In this document: positions 31,674 to 41,984 of the stretch, one piece after another
Numbering within the stretch: position 1 is the first letter of the stretch
Layout of the letters: each line of letters opens with the position of its first letter
Source: Siphonodentalium dalli
Lineage: Eukaryota; Mollusca; Scaphopoda; Gadilida; Siphonodentaliidae
NCBI GenBank assembly: GCA_032622095.1
Contig: CP136063.1
Location: 85,911,980-85,975,979, forward strand
DNA length: 64,000 bases
Reading direction: 5' to 3'
Program-made: the position numbers and the translations under genes
Notes under the pieces: model-generated
Databases searched by the model: none
What the model was told of the DNA's origin: nothing
The model's input: the letters and a program-made list of their open reading frames with translations, nothing else

Positions 31674-32281
31674 TCTCATATATATTTTGAAGACCTCTGT
31701 CTGTTTGTGATTTATACAAATCTACGATTCTCGACCGATCGGGACGAAACTTGGTACGTGTGTGTAGTTTGACCAGGCGGTGGACGTTGTCGTATTGGCG
31801 AGCCTGTGCGGCGCCCGCTTCGCGCATGCGCAGACGAGATCTCGGAAACGGGTGGAGCTATCGACTTGAAATTTGCTATGAGAATGTATCTTGCCCCGGA
31901 TACGAATTTTATCGGGTCGCCGAGCCCGTGCGACGCCAGCTTCGCGCATGCGCAGACGAGATCTCGGAAACGGGTGGAGCTATCGACTTGAAATTTGGTA
32001 TGTGAATGTATCTTGCCCCGGATACGAATTTTATCGGGTCGCCGAGCCTGTGCGACGCCAGCTTCGCGCATGCGCAGACCAGATATCAGAAACGGGTGAA
32101 GCTATCGACTTGAAATTTGGTATGTGAATGTATCTTGCCCCGGATACCAATTTTATCGGGTCGCCGAGCCCGTGCGACGCCAGCTTCGCGCATGCGCAGA
32201 CCAGATCTCGGAAACGGGTAGAGCTATCGACTTGAAATTTGGTTTTTGAATAGCCCGGACAACGTCGGGCTCATCGGCTAG
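31674..32281 (+). mobile_element. Non-autonomous Helitron-like element, type 1 (four tandem units)
   Basis: Starts TCTCATATATATTTTGAAGA after an A and ends with a 6-bp-stem hairpin (AGCCCGGACAACGTCGGGCT), then CATCGGCTAG before a T: the TC...hairpin...CTRR layout and A^T target of Helitrons, with no target duplication. Internally a 122-bp unit recurs, TTCGCGCATGCGCAGAC starting at 31819, 31941, 32063 and 32185. No Rep/helicase. Confidence 0.82.
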
Positions 32282-33278
32282 TAGTATATATAGGGATATC
32301 TGGTACCCCCCCAGGCACCTTTGGAAGTGATGGCAATCTCAATAGTTTGGCTCTATTCATAAGAAGGATCTTGCTGAAAGTAACATGTCCAAGGTAACTT
32401 CTCACCTGGATAAGATCAAATATGACTGATCATTTAGGAATAACAATATAGTCTTCACACTGGCCCTGATAAGATTTGAAACGACTTGGCGCAGCAGAAA
32501 ACAAATATGTTCTTGATCAAATGATTCTTTTTCAACACTAGAATTGGTTGGGTTTATAAGTGTTTATTCAAGAAAACACTAATGAGAAAGTGTGTCAAAA
32601 CAATAGGATTATGAAAAAGCATTGTATTGCTTCGCCGAAAACGAAATATATTGCTTCGCCATGTGAACGGTCAAAACAAACGTAATCTGGTGTTTCGAAA
32701 GCTAAATAATTTACATGTAGCATATGTGTGTGACCATTAAGGCCTGAGACCAGGCACATAGTGACATCATATTTGTGGCTGTATGGCATATTCTTTGTGG
32801 CCTTTTTTTTTGTCAGCAGCCAACTATATAATGCCATCCTTCAATTCTGTCATAAATAAGTTGACGTCACACAGTGCTAGTACCGGCACCGACCTAGCTT
32901 TTGTCAACCACCTCTACCCTAGACAATGACATCGTGCCGACACGAACAAGCCAGCTATTAAGCTGACATTCGCAACCTGCCATTGGACTGACGTCATTGA
33001 CCTATCTGGGGATGTAGAAAATATCTGGTATTTATGCTTACCAAGGTCCTGATGTGTCAATATGCCAGTAATAATCCAGTCGGCTACATTAGTCTTTCAT
33101 AGACCTTGATCATACACATGCTGTCTTATGTTTAGCTATATCTATTTAGAATTATGTGGAGGCATTTCTTGCTAGTTTTCACTTGTGTAGACCTTTACTC
33201 GCTTAACCTATTACATCAGCCACTTTCAATCATCATCTGATCGAATATATAAATATCAAATATATTCATGTATATATA
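32282..33278. other. Unassigned
   Basis: Begins with a third partial copy of the GGGATATCTGGTACCCCCCC block of the 30759-31644 element (32292-32315). CATTGTATTGCTTCGCCGAA / TATATTGCTTCGCC is a short local repeat at 32620-32660. No gene recognised. Confidence 0.4.
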
Positions 33279-33312
33279 TAATGTGGTAGTTTACCATAGT
33301 AATACTACCACA

Positions 33313-33535
33313 TCTCATATATATTTTGAAGACCTCTGTATGTCTGTATGTTTGTATGTCATTTATACAAATCTATGATTCTCGACCGATCGCGACGAAA
33401 CTTGGTACGTGTGTGTAGTTTGACCAGGCGGTCGTCCTTGTCATATTGGCGAGCCCGTGCAGACGAGATCTCGGAAACGGGTGGAGCTATCGACTTGAAA
33501 TTTGGTTTTTGAATAGCCCGGACAACGTCGGCTAG
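33313..33535 (+). mobile_element. Non-autonomous Helitron-like element, type 1 (short)
   Basis: TCTCATATATATTTTGAAGA ... AATAGCCCGGACAACGTCGG then CTAG, between A and T. It is the 31674-32281 element with the internal units collapsed and part of the terminal hairpin (GCTCATCG) missing. Confidence 0.78.
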
Positions 33536-33788
33536 TTATATATATAACGGCCATATGGTAGTTTACCATGGTGTTACTTTACCATGGTAATATCAGGGTA
33601 CACTACCATGGTATATATATATATATAAAATGGCCATTATATCATGTGCCAGTTTACCACTGTAATACCATGAACGTAATCGCTGGTAATACCAGGGTAC
33701 TTTTTAGTACTACAATGGTTTTTAGAAGCCTTAAAATTTGAGACAACACATTGTAGGTCACTTATGACACATGTGATTACCTACAGTA

Positions 33789-34050
33789 TTAACCCTTTGA
33801 TGACTGGAGCTTCCTCAATTTTTGCGAAAAACCTGTGCCAATGCATTCTCTTATATATGTGAGTTGCCCATAGGGTGCCTCTCATATATAAGAGAATACA
33901 TTGGCTAACAATATTTACCCTAATCTTGTATGCCAGAGCATTCTTTTATATATGCAAGGTGCCCTATGTGTGACTTGCCTATATAAGAGAATGCACTGGC
34001 ACAGGGTCTTTAATGCTGCACCAGCGCAGCTCCCTTCATGAAAGGGTTAA
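33789..34050 (+). repeat. TTAA MITE, family 4 (complete)
   Basis: TTAACCCTTTGATGACTGGA ... TTCATGAAAGGGTTAA, TTAA on both sides, two hairpin cassettes, 254 bp between the duplications. Best-preserved copy of the family in the window. Confidence 0.88.
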
Positions 34051-34600
34051 ACTCTTCTTGACTTAACTGACTTAGTTCTAATAATATTCTTACCCCTTTC
34101 TGTAAACGTTGGAGTATGACACCGGGTACAATTGTTTTGTACTGATTAACTGACGAAACATGATTTTCTTCTTGCAGCAAACGATAGAAAACACCTCAAC
34201 TGTGTAATGTGCTATTATGAAATATAGTTAGTACTCATAGTATCATGGTAATACCATACTATACCATGGTAGTACTATGGTAGTTTTTTCAACTGCAAAA
34301 TAGTAGAAAATCCAGTGCACTACCATCATGGTGCACTACTATGGCAAAAGACAGTACAATGGTAGACATGGTACCAACTGTAACATTGCAGAGTACCATA
34401 GAACAGTGTCATGGTAAATAATACTTTACAATAGCACCATGATGAATAACACTTTACAATGGTAGTACCAACTGTAACATGGTAGAGTAACATAGTACAT
34501 TTCCATGGTGAATAATACTTTTGTAACTTCACAGTGGTAGTATCATGGTTGTACCAACTGTAATATGGTAGAGTACTCTAGTACAGTTCCATGGTAAAAA

Positions 34601-36738
34601 ATAACTTTTGAGTTTGGCCCAGCAGGCGTAGACCTATACAACTGCGTAGCTATATTACTGGTCGGTATATATTGTCACTGTGACAGTGTTCAACCCTTTT
34701 GCTTAAAAATATATATCTACAATTTAGCCCAGGAATAATGTAACTAAAACCCATCGGAATGCACATATTAATACACATGTAACACATCTATCACATATCT
34801 ATCTATCTATCTATATATCTATCCTCCATGAGTGGTGGTATGCTATATAAGTCACATAATAAATACCACTCCCCAATAGAAAGTAGAAATTTAAGCAGTG
34901 AATGAAACAGTTGTTGGCGAATAGGCCCTAATGCATATTATACTGGTACTTGTTAACTTATCCCAATTGAACCAGCCGTCCGATTCATACCGGTATATAT
35001 AAATAAATATAAATGCGGTACGAGTTGACATTTTGAAGAAGGGTACGAGTTGGTGGTGGTACGTTATGACATATACGCCCCCCCCCCCCCAAATCCCTCT
35101 CGCCCCCCCCCCCCCCTCATCCCTCTCGCTGTTTCGCCATTGGTATGGTATGGTATGAGTAAATTCCGCCGTTGACTTGTCGGCGCACCCCCATCAGATG
35201 GGGTAGAATCCTACAATGTACTATATTATACAAACACATGTTTTTATATCGTAACGTCACCCTCTACATGCGAAGCCACAGTAGACCTGAGATCAGCCTT
35301 TGACCTGCGCACAGTGGATCTCAAACTTGGATGAACCTTTGATCTGTGTTGCCGCACATGTAAGCGTACCCGCCGACGTTGCTGAAACGTCCCATTATCA
35401 TATATTTATTTTTTTGGATTACGTCCCTGTTTACCGAAAACCTGCCAGATTGCTTCTAAATATAAATTTTGACCTAATTATCGCTACTGGCGAAGTGCCA
35501 ATATATACATCAAAGAAATGCCGACAAACACGCACGCGTTACCCACAATGCAATGGAAATCGGTTTTGAACAAAAATGGCGTCTGTTTTATTTTAGACGT
35601 TTGGTTTGACAGTGACAATATTTTTACCATTTACAAAGTGAGATAACTATGTTGTTATATGAGTGTACTGTTATTTACTCAACATGCTTTCTCCATTGTG
35701 TGTTCAATTGCTTTCCTTATTATATTATATTATTCAATTGCGTTGAGCGCATTCGTAATTTCGAATGTTGTCGACGCAATGGCGAAATTGCATAAATTTT
35801 CAGACCGGGAACTTTCTTCTCAAATTTCTATGTAATCTGTCAAATTATAAACTAAGGTTTCATGTCTGATGTGCTTCGATCATGGAGAACAATGGGGTGA
35901 TATGTGTAAGGCTATATGGTCGTATCTGACTTAGACAAAAAAGACTTTTCTTGATCCGGAATGATTGTGGACTTTTTCCAACATGAAAGTCAAACCGCCA
36001 TCTTGGAAACTGAAAATTTATAAACGACTTGACAATTCGGTGCTTCAGCAAATCCCATTCATTGGCACTAAAATTATTATGTCAATTTACAAGACCAAAT
36101 CTGTTTAATCTCCACCAATTGTCTTTGATATTTCTTTCAAATTAGGTCATTTGGACTTGGAATGAATCATGAATTATTATCTGACATAATTTTTGTTAAT
36201 ATCCCACATCATGCGTCACTACTGTCCTGAGTATTTTGTTTTGGGAAGATATAATGTTAAGTAGCCTAATAAGTTTTCTTATTCCAATATTAACTGAAAA
36301 CACTGCAGCAGCTTCATTTGAGCAGAAGGTCCACATGATCGGGTTTAGTTTTCTTTTCCCTTTGCAGCATTTGCATGTCAATTCCAATCATCCCCCAATG
36401 ACACTAATAAATAAATAATAAAATGTGGTGCAAAGTTACGAAATTTTAATATTCCAGGATAATAAGCCACGAACCATCAATAGTTTGCTATATTCATATT
36501 TAATATGATGCTTGATTTCCTCAGTCCTAAAATGTAGTCTTTTTGAAATGGACCCCTTTGAGAAATTTGTTGCTTTATTGTGATAAAATGCAGGATAATA
36601 TTTATAGTTTAAAAAATTATAAACACCTAAAAAAAAAGTGAGTCCCACCTGTATCTCCTATGACATAATGTTATTCATCAGATCGTTTTGATATTTTTAG
36701 CGAATTGAGAGCATGGTAAATGCAGCAAATTGTGGCAG
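34601..36738. other. Unassigned; microsatellite and two C runs
   Basis: (ATCT)n at 34797-34823; runs of 13 and 14 C at 35078-35090 and 35103-35116. From about 35160 to 35600 the sequence is richer in CG dinucleotides, with a 90-codon frame (35300-35569) of no recognised family; a promoter-like island is possible but unproven. Confidence 0.4.
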
Positions 36739-37239
36739 TTAAAGGCACGTGAGGTCTTAGTTGTCGAAAATATTCATATTTGTTCCAATCACTGTAAACA
36801 GAAAAACATTAAAACGCATACAGTTTCGTTCATATATACCATGACCATCGCGTAAACAGCATGTTATCACAAAGACCTACAATATTTTACCTAAGCAAGA
36901 GCCTGATTGTGTTACAGAAGACAGCACAATGCTACTGGCTAATCACACACAAATGGCATAAACGCTCTTTATTAGTTCCATATCAGGAATTCACCAACAA
37001 ATAACGCTCTTTATGTTTACCATCATAATATAAACAAACACCAGAAAAGTATCTTTGTATGCTTTTGTTTACATAACAATGGTCAAACAGATGACAATAA
37101 CATACTGTTTATGCGATATTTCTTATTTGTATACGGACAAAGTCTGTCTACATTTTGATGTTCTTTCTTTTTGTGGCGGTTTTTGACGGGTGTAAATATT
37201 TTCACAGGATACCCACCGCAAGGCCAACCGTACCTTTAT
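36739..37239 (+). repeat. TTAA element, family 8, copy 1
   Basis: 493 bp from AGGCACGTGAGGTCTTAG to AAGGCCAACCGTACCT, preceded by TTAA and followed by TTAT (one change). Closely similar over its length to 40749-41242. No transposase. Confidence 0.85.
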
Positions 37240-37860
37240 TTAACTTAATTTTCTAACCTTCTGAATGTCGCTTGATTGTTAAATTTGCCATTTTCAAAAA
37301 TCACACTTCAACTTTGACCGACTTAAAAAAAAAATTTGTGTTGATGGGTGATCAGTGTTTGTGCAGTGTCACCGGCCATATTACTGTGTAAGATTTTCTT
37401 GAACTTGACCAGTTGTCACTCTGTTGGAATTTAGGCTATAATTTTGAACCACCCCCATATCTGGTTGAAGACAGGGTCACTGCATAGGCAGGGCTTAATA
37501 TCTGATGAGAATCAGAATCATGATTCTCAGTTTGATTCTCGTAAAAGCAGCTGATTCGCTGTAGAAATGCTATATTTTGATTTTCGCAAAATTTTATGAT
37601 GCACTTGAAGGGATCCCAGCCCCATAAAACGGACCAAGTCATAGATTTGTTAAGACAAACAATCCTGTATTGCAGGTTGCTCAAAGAATGTGTGTTTCAC
37701 TGATTGCGAAAAGAAAACTCTCCACATTTCAAGAAACTGACTATGCGAAAGAAAGCTTAAAAAGGGGACAATATTCACATAGCCAGTTTCTTGAGAATGA
37801 TTTTTATGTGTACCCATACCATAGTATGTTACACATAGTGTCGACGTCTGGATTGACCAC
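37240..37860. other. Unassigned
   Basis: A short inverted pair (CTCCACATTTCAAGAAACTGAC ... CAGTTTCTTGAGAATG, 37720-37800) is present; no gene recognised. Confidence 0.35.
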
Positions 37861-38200
37861 TCGTCGTTCCTCTGTCTGTCCGTCTGTAGACAATATATGC
37901 ATAATGCGATAACTCAAACATTTTCTATCCGATTGGAACCAAATTTGTATATGGGTTTTTCAACCCAAAATACAAATTGGGTTCGAATATGGGTTGGTCA
38001 GAGTTTTTTTTTTTTTTACAGAGTTGTGGCCCTTTTTCGACTTAGAATTCATGCATGCTGCCTTTACTCAAACATTTTTTATCTGATTGGAACCAAATTT
38101 GGTATGTGAGTTTCTCAGCCCAAAATACAGATCGAGTTCGAATATGGGTTTGGTCCGTGGTCCGGTGTTTAGCGTGTCGGACTTGTATTCGCTGTACATC
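37861..38200 (+). repeat. ~157-bp GATAACT repeat, two units
   Basis: CCTCTGTCTGTCCGTCTG lead, then ACTCAAACATTTTCTATCCG at 37911 and ACTCAAACATTTTTTATCTG at 38068, each followed by ATTGGAACCAAATTTG, CCCAAAATACA and GTTCGAATATGGGTT. Confidence 0.65.
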
Positions 38201-38292
38201 GATATGGGTTCGCAGCACGTCGCCGACCATCGAGTCTCCACATAGCAGTGGCTTGGCCGCTTTGATCAACTTGCAATTGTCGAATTGCTTGC

Positions 38293-39312
38293 TAGTGATG
38301 GGCAGTTAACCGAGAAAACAACTCGGTTTTGGTTTTTGACAATAAACCGAAAACCGACCGACGCGATTCTGCTCAAACCGACATTACGGTTTTATTATAT
38401 ATGTTTATTTTTCACTTAAATCTACTTATTATACCTCCCCAGGTACTTATTAGTTGATATTGTTATCAAATTATCGGCCTCTCTGATCATTATTATATCG
38501 GAATGTGTCCATTTCGTCTCAGATATGTGTTGTTATAATATCAAAACATTGCCTAAACAAAATAACGAACAGGGTTCAACAAAAAGCCCTGTTTGGAGTT
38601 ATTTTACGCGTCTAACTGGAGACGACTCCAAAAAATGTCACTGCTTAATATGTCATAAAAACGTATCAGAGCATGCAAATACCAGCAACCTGGCCAGACA
38701 GTCGAAAACTAAACCAAGTAAATGGTATGAACACTTTGATCGTCTGGACATTCCGATGTGACGTAATCTGGGCAAACCATGTGCAGCTTGTAAACTATGT
38801 CGCAACATCAAAGTGATCACACCGCAGTCATTGAATGTGGGTCAATCATGCACGTGTCAAGAATTGTTACACAGTCAGGTCAAGGATGCCCACTGTTTGT
38901 GAATTTGCTGTTTGCGGTTGAATTCTCAGATACTATAATGCTTATAATATGATAAATATGTTTTAAACATGTCAGAAAGGGATGAACATTGAACAGTGAA
39001 GATGTGGGTGTTTATTTTTTTAAATACCGAATTGTATCATCTTTATGATCTTATCGCATTGGATTCATTTTGCGTCGGCATTTTGTCCCGTTGTTTACCG
39101 GTGATCGCAGTTCCTTCCTCCAATATTCAACGTTATTGGGACATTATTGACTCTAATTACGGTTACTTTGAAAGTATATAATCAAATTGTATGTATTTCA
39201 GTATAATTTCACTATCTAGTAAAAAAAAAAAACGAAAACCGAACCGAAACCGAGGTTTTTTCTCCCAAAAAAAAAGAAACCGAACGTAAAAAATCAAAAC
39301 CGCCCATCTCTA
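38293..39312 (+). mobile_element. hAT-type element with 8-bp target duplication TTGCTTGC
   Basis: Flanked by TTGCTTGC at 38285-38292 and 39313-39320. Ends TAGTGATGGGCAGTTAAC and, inverted, TAGAGATGGGCGGTTTTG are typical hAT termini. It is 1,020 bp, so most of a normal hAT transposase is missing; the BED-like frame is given separately. Sub-terminal sequence is rich in AACCGAAAACCGA on both sides. Confidence 0.9.
38525..38761 (+). pseudogene. Decayed BED zinc-finger fragment of a hAT transposase
   Basis: A 78-codon frame with SPVWSYFTRLTGDD, CHCLICHKNV and NTSNLARQSKTK matches the BED finger pattern (aromatic lead, CxxC, then N-T-S-N-L). The first zinc-binding His expected after SNL is Gln here, and the frame stops before any catalytic region, so it is a remnant. 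Confidence 0.72.
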
Positions 39313-40667
39313 TTGCTTGCTATTTCAAAACCTGCGCCAAGTTGTGAGAACTTGTGACCCTTGAGCAAGGTTGCTCGTACTGTGTCGGCCTCGCATCCAG
39401 GGAAGGATCCAGAGTTTTTTTTTGGGGACACCTGTTCTGTATTTGAGTATGTCCCCATATAAATTTGGATGTTAAAAAATTCAGTACTGGACACATGATT
39501 GTGCAAATAAAGGCTCTGTATAATAGAATATATCATCTGCAGGTTGATGATTTGCATTACATGTTGTTGAGTTATAGAAAAATTCCTTGAAAATATGGAA
39601 AATCCAACTTGAATAAATACTATCCACTTGGAATTTGGGGACATTTGGGTCTCCACAGTTTGGGCGCCCAAACCTGTAACAGGTATCAAAACATCCCTGG
39701 ATCCCTCTCGGCTCGCATCACTCATGCGTTTAAAGAGTACCAGTCAGCTTGTCATACTGATGAGTATCAGAGCATGTTCTGATAATACTAGAGCAGCGCC
39801 TGCAATGGCTGCAGCCGTTTCATTGGTTGGCTTGTACAAATGACTAGGGTAATATTATACCAAGCGTGTTAGAGCAAGTAATTGGTTAATCGCTATATAA
39901 AACTGGTCATTATTATATGGGTTTGGCAGGGGGGTGGAAAAAGTTTTTTCCGGGCACGTATGCCAGGGTGGGTGGGTGGTCGTTAGGACCAACAAACAAT
40001 TTTTTCCGCAACTCCAAAATATTTTTCCTGCAAGTCTTTTTGACTGTTTTTGCAATGAGTTTGGCTTAAAACACATCTGTATGTCAATATTAACATAATT
40101 GACAAATTTCATGATGATCAGACAAACAGTATAGCCTGCAGCCCATGCTAATGGATTGAATTTTTAAATCCAAGATGGCTGCTGGCAGCCATGTTTTTTT
40201 TGACCGAATGACCCCAAAATGACTTGTTCCTATTTACATGTCAATGTTAACATCCATGACTAATAGTAAGCACAGAAATTCACATACACTTGGTTACAGT
40301 TAATTTCCTTCCGCAAATCTCTGTTTTAGTGTTAAAAGGGGGGTCGGGGTGACCGTGTGTCAGGCTGTCCAAAAATGGTCGGAAAAAACTGCCGAAAACG
40401 GAAAAAAATTTGGACACGTGGGTGGGTCCCAACAAGGGTCGAAAGTCAAAAATCAGCATACGTGCCTGCAAATTTTGTTCGACTACCCCCTGGGTGTGGT
40501 CCGATTTTTTTCAATTGAGTTATGGGCCTTTTATAAAATAAAAATTTATAGATTGAACTCCTTGTTCAATGTAAAAAAATGTTTTGCAAGAATTTTTTGT
40601 TTACTTTTGTAATAAAAAAAATAATTTAATTTTTTTTTTAAATTATTCGCCCTTCCTTTTATCTTTC
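39313..40667. other. Dispersed repeats without clear ends
   Basis: GTGACCCTTGAGCAAGGTTG (39353) is shared with intron 3. CCAAGATGGCTGCTGGCAGC (40170) is related to the blocks at 2440-2620. A 143-codon frame on the minus strand (39294-39725) overlaps the hAT end and has no family features. Confidence 0.4.
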
Positions 40668-41274
40668 AGTGAGACCTTTCCGATGAATGGCAACAAGCCA
40701 TATTTCCACCTAAATCTAAAAAATTACCCATAATTCTGCTGTGGTTAAAGGCACGTGAGGCCTTAGTTGTCGAAAATATTCATATTTGTTCCAATCACCG
40801 TAAACAGAAAAACATTAAAATGCATACAGTTTCGTTCATATATACCATGACTATCGCGTAAACAGCATGTTATCATAAATACCTACTATATTTTACCTAA
40901 GCAAGAGACTGATTGTGTTACAGAAGACAGCACAATGCTACTGGCTAATCACACAAAAATGGCACAAACGCTCTTTATTTGTTCCATATCAGGAATTCAC
41001 CAACAAAGAACGCTCTTTATGTTTACCATCATAATATAAACAAACACCAGAAAAGTAACTTTTTATGCTTTTGTTTACATAACAATGGTCAAACAAATGA
41101 CAATAACATACTGTGTATGCGATATTTCTTATTTGTATACGGACAAAGTCTGTCTACATTTTGATGTTCTTTCTGTTTGTGGCGGTTTCTGACAGGTGGA
41201 AATATTTTTACAGGATACCCACCGCCAAGGCCAACCGTACCTTTAAGGAGTCGATTATTTAGGGCATTATTGTA
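40668..41274. repeat. Mariner-like MITE, family 5 (right half), split by a family 8 element
   Basis: From CAGTGAGACCTTTCCGATGA to CTGTGGTTAA at 40748, then from GGAGTCGATTATTTAGGGC to TTGTA at 41274. Only the right arm is present. The break lies exactly at the TTAA of TGGTTAAGGAG. Confidence 0.85.
40745..41246 (+). repeat. TTAA element, family 8, copy 2
   Basis: AGGCACGTGAGGCCTTAG ... AAGGCCAACCGTACCT, 494 bp, with perfect TTAA at 40745-40748 and 41243-41246. Ends are imperfect inverted repeats (AGGCACGTGAGGCCTT / AGGTACGGTTGGCCTT). Confidence 0.92.
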
Positions 41275-41496
41275 CTACTCCCAATTTGAAACCTCCAGGA
41301 TTGTTCCTGTGCTGAGCTCTTTGTATGTTGGCTGGAGATCTTTAATAATTTTCACTTTCTTGTTTAAATTCAACTCAGTACACTGTTGTTTTGTGATGGC
41401 TCATTCATTGTGGAAGATAAATTAAAACTGCAAGGGTGACTATATGTGCAGCACCATCGTGAACTTTAATGAATTAGTGTTTGTACAATAGTTGTA

Positions 41497-41984
41497 TAAG
41501 GCCTAAAAAAAAGATGTTTGTTTCCGCTAACGAGCTGAAAAAATATGGACGGTAGGCAGGAAAAACTTTTTTTTATTAAATATTTTTATTTTTCTATATT
41601 TTTAACAATACGTGTATAATACTTGATATGAGCCCACATTATGGACTTCTTAGTCTCAAGGTGGTCAGCCCATGGGATATAGAAAAAAGAAACTCAGATT
41701 CAGAGTTACGGATGATATATATTTCTTTCTTCATAAGAATATCAAATGCATTCCGCTGTGGTGATTTTCATAGATGTTTGTTTCCGCTAACCCGACCGAC
41801 CCTACTTAAAAGTGCCGAGTCTAAACTTTTTATTGCGATCGAAAAACGTACTTTAAAAAAATAATGGTATCTGAATATTATTTGTTAAAAGTCCGTTTTT
41901 CGATCACAATAAAAAGTTTAGACTCGGCGCTTTTAAATAGGTCGGTCGCGTTAGCGGAAACAAACATCTTTTTTTTAGGCCTAA
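41497..41984. repeat. Element with TAA target duplication and long inverted repeats
   Basis: TAA at 41497-41499 and 41982-41984. Ends GGCCTAAAAAAAAGATGTTT are perfect inverted repeats continuing through GTTTCCGCTAAC. The right third is a further palindrome: GCTAACCCGACCGACC (41788) is inverted at 41940. A 3-bp TWA duplication suggests PIF/Harbinger type; no transposase. Confidence 0.8.

Larger units (their letters stand above)
33279..34600. repeat. Palindrome-rich TACCATGGTA region carrying two insertions
   Basis: TACCATGGTA and near copies (GGTAGTTTACCATGGT, ACCATGGTAGTACTATGGTA) occur at 33279-33312, 33545-33720 and 34225-34600. A sub-unit with GTACCAACTGTAACATGGTA recurs about every 95 bp from 34369 to 34590. 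A Helitron-like element (33313-33535) and a family 4 MITE (33789-34050) interrupt it. Confidence 0.6.

Noticed and set aside
31712-32071. 119-codon minus-strand frame and overlapping plus-strand frames
   Set aside because: All lie in the 122-bp tandem units of the Helitron-like element and repeat with its period; the same frames appear at 54506-54789.
35160-35600. CG-richer stretch as a promoter of a new gene
   Set aside because: No start codon with a continuing exon could be supported; kept only as a note in the region entry.
39294-39725. 143-codon minus-strand frame
   Set aside because: Begins inside the hAT end and has no domain-like pattern, splice context or conserved motif.
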